Origin: an uncultured Rhodanobacter sp.
GTDB lineage: Bacteria > Pseudomonadota > Gammaproteobacteria > Xanthomonadales > Rhodanobacteraceae
Direction of reading: 5' to 3'
Assembly: GCA_903827735.1 (NCBI GenBank)
Contig: CAIKJM010000678.1
Span: 1-12,287 of the forward strand
Length of the DNA stretch: 12,287 nt
Shown: positions 1-5,379 of the stretch, in pieces
Layout: every line of letters starts with the position of its first letter
Numbering within the stretch: position 1 is the stretch's first letter
Notes under the pieces: generated by a model
What the model was told of the DNA's origin: nothing
Databases searched by the model: none
Seen by the model: the letters and a program-made list of their open reading frames with translations, nothing else
Position numbers and translations under genes: made by a program

Positions 1-821
1 ACTTTCCCCCTGATCCTGACTCCTGCGATCAAGAACTCTTGTTCCAGCACCTGCCTCCCTTCCTCAGAAGAGAAGAACATGCTCTTTCCTCCAGGCGGTC
101 TCAATTGGTGGGGAAACCGCTGCTCGCTGGCGACGTAGGCTTGGACTTCCGGCACAGCGGGGATGCTCGAAGGCCACAGTACATCGGACGTGTACTTCCA
201 ATATGCCTGATTCTGAATTTCAAGAATTCGCCAAAATTTGACGGTTATGTTTTTCTTTGATTCCGCAATTGCCTTCTTCAGGCGCGTGCTGCTCAGATAG
301 TACTGCCCTCCAGTATGGAAGCCAATCAAAATGATCTGCACTAACGCTTTCTGTGGAGCATCATTGGCGACCCACCTTTCAAGATCGCTTGCGACTCGAG
401 TGCCAGAGAAAAGAACATCGTCAAGATAGATGAAATCGCCATTTGGCGATCCGCATTTTTCGATATCCAGATTAAATTTTTCCTTGAGTCGCTCTCCGAG
501 AAGGGCGATCATATGCTTCTGGCTTTGGCCGTCCTTTTGAATCCGAAGAAAATTGGATGCAGCCCAATAGGCTGCAGGATTTTCTCCGACCAAATTCGCA
601 TGAAGTAGAAGCTCATCGAAGAACGTAATCACGTCCGACTTCTCGACGAAAGAGTGTCGAATCACATGATCGAATTCGCGCAAGAACGGAAGTTGTTGGT
701 CGGGCGAAAATTGACTAGCCCAACGATCAACATGAGTAGGAGTCGGTGGCGGAATCTCACCTTCCCTGTAGGTGCGGATGCTATGGGCAATAGACGCTAT
801 TAGATCGTTTCTCTCAGTCAT
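1..821 (-). CDS. Phosphoribosyltransferase-like protein, partial (C-terminus beyond the window)
   Basis: An open frame runs from an ATG at 821 to the left edge, giving 273 codons with the end missing. A strong ribosome-binding site, AGGAGGG (835-829), sits 7 nt before the ATG. The protein begins MTERNDLIASIAHSIRTYRE. Its best landmark is FIYLDDVLFSGTRV, with the Asp pair at residues 134-135. This matches the PRPP-binding loop of type I phosphoribosyltransferases (hydrophobic strand, DD, then a small-residue/TG-like turn). No signal peptide or membrane segment is visible. Such stand-alone PRTase-like proteins (sometimes called PRTase-CE) occur in bacterial conflict systems; this assignment is from memory of the motif, not from a search. 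The gene is clearly AT-richer than the region from 1365 onward, suggesting transfer. The small ORF at 847-1086 lies 25 nt upstream on the same strand and is probably co-transcribed. Substrate and reaction are unknown. Confidence 0.7.
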   Translation of the reverse strand, partial: MTERNDLIASIAHSIRTYREGEIPPPTPTHVDRWASQFSPDQQLPFLREFDHVIRHSFVEKSDVITFFDELLLHANLVGENPAAYWAASNFLRIQKDGQSQKHMIALLGERLKEKFNLDIEKCGSPNGDFIYLDDVLFSGTRVASDLERWVANDAPQKALVQIILIGFHTGGQYYLSSTRLKKAIAESKKNITVKFWRILEIQNQAYWKYTSDVLWPSSIPAVPEVQAYVASEQRFPHQLRPPGGKSMFFSSEEGRQVLEQEFLIAGVRIRGK

Positions 822-846
822 TTTTCTGCCCTCCTAGCAGCCTCGC

Positions 847-1086
847 TCACTTGGACTTCTTTGTCGCGCTTGGCTTGTCCAGCTTCTTCATTTCACGGTC
901 AACTTTTTTGAGGCGCTTCTGGACGCCCTGAACGTCCTCCTCAATAGCGAGGTGCTCAGGCGCAGTGCCGCTGTTCTGAATCATCATGCGGCGCACTTCG
1001 CTGCCTACGTCTTGCGCTGTGCGTTGCAGGCTGTTCAATCCGCTGACGTTCTTGCTGAATATTCCTCCGATACTCCCCAACCTCAT
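847..1086 (-). CDS. Small lysine-rich hypothetical protein upstream of the PRTase-like gene
   Basis: This is a 79-residue ORF in no family I recognise. The N-terminal third is Gly/Ser-rich (MRLGSIGGIFSKNVSGLNSL). The rest is a highly charged, probably helical stretch with a basic tail (KKLDKPSATKKSK), compatible with a short coiled coil or nucleic-acid contact. There is no signal peptide. It ends 25 nt before the PRTase-like ATG, in the same orientation, so the two probably share an mRNA. The annotated ATG at 1086 has no convincing ribosome-binding site. The sequence just upstream is a 13-bp tandem repeat and a REP-like hairpin, and the frame stays open into them without another ATG. The original 5' end may therefore have been replaced when the repeat arrived. 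It may be a truncated or spurious gene. Confidence 0.4.
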   Translation of the reverse strand: MRLGSIGGIFSKNVSGLNSLQRTAQDVGSEVRRMMIQNSGTAPEHLAIEEDVQGVQKRLKKVDREMKKLDKPSATKKSK

Positions 1087-1087
1087 A

Positions 1088-1113
1088 CAAAACTGGGGTC
1101 CAAAACTGGGGTC
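1088..1113. repeat. 13-bp perfect tandem duplication
   Basis: The unit CAAAACTGGGGTC occurs twice head to tail (1088-1100 and 1101-1113). The second copy runs directly into the REP-like hairpin that follows. Only two copies are present. It begins 2 bp beyond the start of the small minus-strand ORF at 847-1086. Confidence 0.85.
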
Positions 1114-1146
1114 AGAGTCGACTTTTCGCGAAAGTGTACTCTCACC
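1108..1146. repeat. Degenerate REP-like palindrome
   Basis: The core GGGGTCAGAGTCGACTTTTC (1108-1127) is followed by an imperfect inverted copy ending ACTCTCACC (1138-1146), folding around a CGCG centre. The core is nearly identical to the arm of the perfect inverted repeat inside icmF (7613-7643), with two extra bases. Palindromes of this type are dispersed in many Gammaproteobacteria and are mobilised by REP-associated tyrosine transposases (RAYT). No RAYT gene is in the window. Apart from this and the duplication beside it, nothing recognisable was found between 1087 and 1364; no clear promoter for the downstream translocase gene could be picked out. Confidence 0.65.
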
Positions 1147-1364
1147 ACCATTTCTTCAGCGCCACCAAACGATCGGCGTCAGGCTTGCGCCATGCAGCCC
1201 TCCCCACGTCGCGAGTTTCCCAGACTCCCGCGCCATGTCCGCAGCACGGCGTGGATCGCTGCGCGATCTAGCGATGCATTCCCTCGGCCCCTTTTACGAG
1301 CCGCACCAAACGCATCGGTTAAGATCACAGGCCGATTTCAACCAAGAACGGCGCTGCAGTACGC

Positions 1365-3752
1365 ATGATGATCTACGTTTTCGCGGTAATGGTTCTGTTG
1401 GGTACGTGGCTTCTATTCCGACTGTGGAAATCCTCGTCGAGCCACCAAAAACGCAACACGCGCAGGGCTGCCCGTCCATCCGCGCCCGCGCGCCGCGCGC
1501 ACGCCGGCAAGGTCGAGAAGAAATATGCTCGTGGCAAGCAGGCGCAGGCTAAACGCAGGCATCCGCCGCAACCCACGAGCAAGCCGCAAGCGCCAACTGA
1601 AAAAACGATGGCCGACGCCTGGCCATCCAAGCAGCCGACGACGACACGGCCAACGAGCCGCGCCACCGAATCACCCATCCTGATGACCCGGGTTCGCCCG
1701 CCGGCAACATCGACGGCAGGCATCGTTCGCGCCCTGAGCAGCGCGCACCCGGTCGACACCGGCCGGACCGCGCCGGCACCGACCGCCGCACCCTCCTCGG
1801 TGCGGCCTGAGCGGGCATCTATCGACCCGATGGCGACTTCTGTCGAATCCGTACCGACGACATGGCCGACGGCAGTCTCGATCGAACCTGCGCCGATCTC
1901 GCCTGAGGCCGTGACCTACCCGGAGCCGATGTCGATCACGGTGCCGACAACCGTGCAAGCCGAGTCCGTGCAGGCACTTTCCAAGGCGACGACTCGCGCG
2001 GAGCCAGCGCCAACCGAGCTGGCCCCACCGGTGTCTATCGAACTGGCAACGGTTAGACCACAGATACAAAAGCCGGCCACCGCCGACATGGAGCGGCCGC
2101 TCGAGACGCCCGCCCCCTCGCGCGTTATCCAGCCAGTGCCGCCGGTGGGCGCACTGCCGACCACGCTGCGTACGGCGTCCAACGATGGACACGCGAGTGA
2201 CACCGATGCGCAACCCACCGTGCCCGCAAGCGACGCCATGGCCGCTGCGAGTACCCAGCCCAGGCGGCCGATCGAACTGCCTCCGCTGGACCTGCTGACG
2301 ACCGCGTCCGAGGAGGTCGATGCCGAACCGGCCGAGGTGCTGACCGCGACGGGCGAGCTGATCGAACAGCGCCTGCGCGAGTTCAAGGTGCCGGTGACCG
2401 TGGTCGGCGCTTCGGCTGGCCCGGTAATTACGCGCTACGAAGTGGAACCGGCTGTAGGCGTGCGCGGCAGCCAGATCGTCGCCTTGATGCGCGACCTGGC
2501 GCGCGGCCTGGGTCGCACCTCCATCCGCGTGGTCGAGACGATTCCGGGCAAGACCTGCATGGGCCTGGAGCTGCCGAACGAGCGGCGCCAGATGATCGGG
2601 CTGGCCGACATCCTGCGCTCCGACGCGTATCGCGATCATGACTCGCCGCTGGTGCTGGCGATGGGCAAGGACATCACCGGTGCACCGGTGGTCACCGACC
2701 TGGCGCGCGCGCCGCACATGCTGGTCGCCGGCACCACCGGTTCGGGCAAGTCGGTGGCGATCAACGCGATGATCCTGTCGATGCTGTACAAGGCCACGCC
2801 CGACGAAGTGCGCATGATCATGATCGACCCGAAGATGCTGGAGCTTTCGGTGTACGAGGGCATCCCGCATCTGCTCGCGCCGGTGGTGACCGACATGAAG
2901 CTGGCCGCCAACGCGCTCAACTGGTGTGTCGCCGAAATGGAAAACCGCTATCGACTCTTGTCCGAGCTGCGCGTGCGCAACCTCGCCGGTTACAACCAGA
3001 AGATCCGCGAGGCACGCGCCGCCGGCACGCCGCTGAGCAACCCCTTTCCGACGCATGTGGAGACGCCGGAGCTGCTCGATACGCTGCCGCTGATTGTGGT
3101 GCTGATCGACGAACTGGCCGACCTGATGATGGTGGCCGGCAAAAAGATCGAGGAGCTGATTGCACGACTGGCACAAAAAGCGCGCGCCGCCGGTATTCAT
3201 CTGATTCTGGCCACGCAGCGCCCGTCGGTGGACGTGATCACCGGCCTGATCAAGGCGAACATCCCTACCCGCGTGGCGTTTCAGGTGTCATCCAAGATCG
3301 ACTCGCGCACCATTCTAGACCAGATGGGCGCCGAGTCGCTGCTCGGCCAGGGCGACATGCTGTTTCTGCCGCCCGGCACGGGCTATCCGCAGCGCGTACA
3401 TGGCGCTTTCGTCGCCGACGACGAAGTGCACGGCGTGGTTGCGCACCTCAAGCAATACGGTGCGCCGGACTACCGCGAAGAAATTCTCGCCGGCCCGCCG
3501 TCGGAAGCGGCCGCCGACCTGTTTGGCGACGAAGCCGCCGACGCCGAACTCGATCCGCTGTACGACGAAGCCGTCGCCTTTGTGCTGCGCAGCCGCCGCG
3601 CCTCGATTTCCTCCGTGCAGCGCCAGCTGCGCATCGGCTACAACCGAGCGGCACGCCTGGTCGAGACGATGGAGGCCGCCGGGCTGGTGTCCTCCATGGG
3701 CCACAACGGCGCACGCGAGGTACTAGTGCCAGGCCCTGGCGATGCGATGTGA
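1365..3752 (+). CDS. FtsK/SpoIIIE-family DNA translocase with a single N-terminal membrane segment
   Basis: This is an ATP-driven double-stranded DNA pump of 795 residues. Residues 1-21 form one hydrophobic segment (MMIYVFAVMVLLGTWLLFRLW). A basic stretch follows, then a low-complexity Thr/Pro/Ala/Glu-rich linker to about residue 310. The alpha domain spans about 315-425. The RecA-like motor has Walker A GTTGSGKS at 456-463, Walker B LIVVLIDELADLMM at 576-589 and the family signature ATQRPSVDVITGLIKANIPT. The C-terminal gamma winged helix (about 730-790, containing RASISSVQRQLRIGYNRAAR) closely resembles the E. coli FtsK domain that reads KOPS and activates XerD. Canonical FtsK has four N-terminal membrane helices that join the divisome; here there is only one, and no missing coding sequence is visible upstream (in-frame stop at 1320). 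The start is ATG 1365 or 1368; both have poor ribosome-binding sites. It may be the cell's only FtsK or a second, specialised copy. Confidence 0.9.
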   Translation: MMIYVFAVMVLLGTWLLFRLWKSSSSHQKRNTRRAARPSAPARRAHAGKVEKKYARGKQAQAKRRHPPQPTSKPQAPTEKTMADAWPSKQPTTTRPTSRATESPILMTRVRPPATSTAGIVRALSSAHPVDTGRTAPAPTAAPSSVRPERASIDPMATSVESVPTTWPTAVSIEPAPISPEAVTYPEPMSITVPTTVQAESVQALSKATTRAEPAPTELAPPVSIELATVRPQIQKPATADMERPLETPAPSRVIQPVPPVGALPTTLRTASNDGHASDTDAQPTVPASDAMAAASTQPRRPIELPPLDLLTTASEEVDAEPAEVLTATGELIEQRLREFKVPVTVVGASAGPVITRYEVEPAVGVRGSQIVALMRDLARGLGRTSIRVVETIPGKTCMGLELPNERRQMIGLADILRSDAYRDHDSPLVLAMGKDITGAPVVTDLARAPHMLVAGTTGSGKSVAINAMILSMLYKATPDEVRMIMIDPKMLELSVYEGIPHLLAPVVTDMKLAANALNWCVAEMENRYRLLSELRVRNLAGYNQKIREARAAGTPLSNPFPTHVETPELLDTLPLIVVLIDELADLMMVAGKKIEELIARLAQKARAAGIHLILATQRPSVDVITGLIKANIPTRVAFQVSSKIDSRTILDQMGAESLLGQGDMLFLPPGTGYPQRVHGAFVADDEVHGVVAHLKQYGAPDYREEILAGPPSEAAADLFGDEAADAELDPLYDEAVAFVLRSRRASISSVQRQLRIGYNRAARLVETMEAAGLVSSMGHNGAREVLVPGPGDAM

Positions 3753-3838
3753 AAGGTCGCGATCGAATCGGGTCGATCACATGGCAAAACATTGGGCGAG
3801 AGTCGACCGCCACCACAGCACTCCGCAAGCGTCCTGAC

Positions 3839-3871
3839 AAAGTCTGCCGCCAAGCTCCGGTGACAGACTTT
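3839..3871. other. Hairpin downstream of the translocase gene
   Basis: There is a perfect 8-bp inverted repeat, AAAGTCTG (3839-3846) and CAGACTTT (3864-3871), with a further short CCG/CGG pairing inside the loop. No T-run follows, so it is not a convincing intrinsic terminator. It lies in the 225-bp gap between the translocase gene and the DUF1311 gene, where nothing else was identified. Confidence 0.35.
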
Positions 3872-3977
3872 CCCGGAGGAATGCCAGAAGCTATCTTTCG
3901 ATAACGTCCGCTTGTGCCATCCAGCGCGGACGAGGCAACGTCGACTCGAAGGCAAGTATTTAGGACAAGGACAAGTC

Positions 3978-4415
3978 ATGAAAATCGTAAGGACGCTCGT
4001 AACGTTCGCCCTGCTTGCTTACGGCACCGCATCTCTCGCTGCCGATACCTTGAGCCAGCGCATTCAGCGACACGCGCCGCGGGGCATTACCGCTGCGTTC
4101 TATTCCTGTATCGACCAGGCCGACTCGAATGCCATCGGGAGCGGCGCGTGCCTGTCTGCCGAAAAGACCCGACAGGACCATCGATTGAACACCACCTACC
4201 AAGCGCTACTCGGCAAACTCGATCCCAAGGCAAAATCAGCACTGGTGATTGCCGAACGGGAATGGTTGAAATCGCAGGACGCGACCAGTCGCTTCGAAGA
4301 CGCACTGTACGGCGAAGAAAGCGTCGCGAATCTCGAGGTGTCACAGAACGAGATATTCCGCATCTGTGAACGCGCCAACGCCCTGGAGATGTATCTGAGC
4401 GTTGCCAGCATTTAG
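3978..4415 (+). CDS. Secreted DUF1311/LprI-like protein (possible lysozyme-inhibitor or immunity type)
   Basis: The protein has 145 residues. An N-terminal signal peptide (MKIVRTLVTFALLAYGTASL, cleavage near Ala21-Ala22) sends it to the periplasm; there is no lipobox. The mature part has the DUF1311 pattern: a Cys (44), Cys58 followed by AEKTRQDHRLNTTYQALL, then a segment ending AEREWLKSQD, and Cys130. The family includes LprI of Mycobacterium tuberculosis, reported as a lysozyme inhibitor. ATG 3978 was chosen because AAGGA (3967-3971) lies 6 nt upstream and the signal peptide starts there; the frame is open 22 codons further upstream. Seventeen bases after its stop comes the relic of an XVIPCD effector. 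In Xanthomonadales, periplasmic immunity proteins are often encoded beside peptidoglycan- or lipid-degrading effectors, so an immunity role is a reasonable inference, but an orphan lysozyme inhibitor is equally possible. Confidence 0.75.
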   Translation: MKIVRTLVTFALLAYGTASLAADTLSQRIQRHAPRGITAAFYSCIDQADSNAIGSGACLSAEKTRQDHRLNTTYQALLGKLDPKAKSALVIAEREWLKSQDATSRFEDALYGEESVANLEVSQNEIFRICERANALEMYLSVASI

Positions 4416-4431
4416 CGAGCGCAAGTCGATT

Positions 4432-4677
4432 ATGAGTGGGATCGACCATGTCGTGTTGGGTGGAGATGCCCAGCGTGCTTTCGCCATCCAGGGTGACCTC
4501 AATTCCCCGCCGAAAAACTACGCCCACGTCGACGTGACTCAGGCCGTCAATACGTCTGTCGCGCAGAGCAGCGCGCAGTGGCAGCAAAACGCCCAGCAGG
4601 CCACTTAGGCTCAGACCGCGCAGGCGATGCAACAGGCACAAAATCCGCAGCCGGCTCAGCCGGCGATGCAGCACTGA
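4432..4677 (+). pseudogene. C-terminal remnant of an XVIPCD-type T4SS effector, interrupted by an amber codon
   Basis: Translation from ATG 4432 gives a fragment with the hallmarks of the XVIPCD, the C-terminal domain by which VirD4 recognises bacterial-killing effectors of the Xanthomonadales type IV system: IDHVVLGGD, then AFAIQGDLNSP, then HVDVTQAVNTSVAQSSAQW and a Gln-rich tail. An in-frame TAG at 4606-4608 stops it after 58 residues. Reading straight through, the same frame continues for 22 more Gln/Pro/Ala-rich codons (AQTAQAMQQAQNPQPAQPAM and on) to TGA at 4675-4677, exactly like such tails. The stop is one C-to-T change from CAG. The toxin domain and the first part of the XVIPCD are absent; the sequence before 4432 is the end of the DUF1311 gene. 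It ends 18 bp from the convergent higA stop. The identification rests on remembered motif patterns. Confidence 0.7.
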
Positions 4678-4695
4678 CGTGTTTTCGGAGAAGTC

Positions 4696-4986
4696 TTAAG
4701 CCGCAATACGCTCGATCTGTTCCACCGTCTTGCCCAAAACACGATGCGCCTCTTCAAGATCGAAGTCCGCCTGCAGGCCGAGCCAGAATCGTTCAGAGGT
4801 GCCAAGAGCCGCGGCAAGACGCACAGCCGTATCCGCCGTAACGCCGCGCTTGCCCAGCACAATCTCGTTGATGCGACGCGGCGGCACACCGGCTGCACGT
4901 GCCAACGCGTTTTGACTGATGCTCATGGGAATAAGAAACTCCTCGAGCAGAACTTCACCGGGATGGATGTTGGGCAGCGTCTTCAT
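4696..4986 (-). CDS. higA: HigA-type antitoxin, XRE-family regulator
   Basis: This 96-residue protein begins MKTLPNIHPGEVLLEEFLIP, the usual opening of HigA antitoxins (IHPGEVLLEEF). The helix-turn-helix lies at about residues 24-43 (SQNALARAAGVPPRRINEIV), followed by a C-terminal helical part that packs against the toxin in this family. It neutralises HigB and, with it, represses the operon. It is the second gene of the pair, 16 nt after the higB stop. That toxin-first order is typical of hig loci and opposite to most toxin-antitoxin operons. ATG 4986 is chosen by alignment to the family start; the ribosome-binding site is weak, so translation may be coupled to higB. An open frame continues upstream in the same register but is antitoxin-unlike and overlaps higB. 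Confidence 0.92.
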   Translation of the reverse strand: MKTLPNIHPGEVLLEEFLIPMSISQNALARAAGVPPRRINEIVLGKRGVTADTAVRLAAALGTSERFWLGLQADFDLEEAHRVLGKTVEQIERIAA

Positions 4987-5002
4987 GGTCGACTCGTTTG
5001 TG

Positions 5003-5284
5003 TCAGTGGTAATCGACGATTTCCACGTCGTGGGCGTCACCATCAATCCATCGAAAACAGATACGCCATTGATCATTGATGCGAATGCTGTGCTGGCCTT
5101 TTCGACTGCCCTTGAGTGCCTCAAGACGGTTGGCCGGCGGAACCCGCAAATCCTCAAGCGTGAAGGCATTGCCGAGCATGCGCAGTTTGCGACGGGACAC
5201 AGACTGAATATCGGCAGGCAGTCGCCGGGAAGGCGTTCCACCCCAGATCTTTTCCGCTTCCTTGTCGGCAAAGTTTCTGATCAC
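5003..5284 (-). CDS. higB: HigB-type mRNA interferase toxin, RelE/ParE fold
   Basis: The protein has 93 residues starting at GTG 5284 (MIRNFADKEAEKIWGG). It is a ribosome-dependent mRNA endonuclease by family. The segment RLEALKGSRKGQHSIRINDQ is the HigB signature. The C-terminus is Asp91-Tyr92-His93, matching the catalytic D90-Y91-H92 of Proteus vulgaris HigB with an offset of one; Lys58 matches K57 there. The toxin therefore looks intact, not decayed. The GTG start has no ribosome-binding site. The predicted promoter (-10 at 5296-5291) would place the transcription start at about the GTG, so the message may be leaderless. An ATG at 5296-5294 is out of frame. Length is normal for the family. 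Confidence 0.9.
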   Translation of the reverse strand: MIRNFADKEAEKIWGGTPSRRLPADIQSVSRRKLRMLGNAFTLEDLRVPPANRLEALKGSRKGQHSIRINDQWRICFRWIDGDAHDVEIVDYH

Positions 5285-5290
5285 GAAGAA

Positions 5291-5319
5291 ACCATAACGC
5301 CAAACGTCATATGACGCAA
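5291..5319 (-). promoter_or_regulatory. Predicted promoter of higBA
   Basis: On the minus strand, TTGCGT (5319-5314) and TATGGT (5296-5291) are separated by exactly 17 bp, a good sigma-70 arrangement. Transcription would begin near 5284, the GTG of higB. The palindrome at 5305-5316 overlaps the -35 box and the spacer, which fits autorepression by HigA or HigBA. Confidence 0.5.
5305..5316. promoter_or_regulatory. Candidate HigA operator palindrome
   Basis: CGTCATATGACG is a perfect 12-bp palindrome, with a further half-site CGTCAT at 5322-5327. It overlaps the predicted higBA promoter. Autoregulatory XRE antitoxins usually bind such palindromes at this place; binding itself is inferred. Confidence 0.5.
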
Positions 5320-5327
5320 GCCGTCAT

Positions 5328-5357
5328 AAAGAAAAGGCCCGCTAAATGGCGGGCCTT
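5328..5357 (-). terminator. Rho-independent terminator of icmF
   Basis: AAGGCCCGC and its complement (5334-5342 / 5349-5357) form a 9-bp GC-rich stem with a 6-nt loop. Read on the minus strand it is followed by TTTTCTTT. It lies 22 bp after the icmF stop and separates icmF from higBA, which is transcribed in the same direction from its own promoter. Confidence 0.85.
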
Positions 5358-5379
5358 GTTCATTGAATAATCCGATAAC

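Noticed and set aside
1671..3200. Long open frame (over 500 codons) antisense to the FtsK-type gene
   Set aside because: Its product is His/Arg/Gln/Gly-rich without any motif, as expected from the complement of high-GC codons; the plus-strand frame has full domain matches.
4606..4608. The TAG in the XVIPCD fragment as programmed readthrough or a special amino acid
   Set aside because: The fragment already lacks its toxin domain and the first part of the XVIPCD, so simple decay by one CAG-to-TAG change is the easier explanation.
4696..5271. An extended HigA of 191 residues starting at 5271
   Set aside because: The added N-terminus overlaps higB in another frame and resembles no antitoxin; the 96-residue form starts exactly where the family does.
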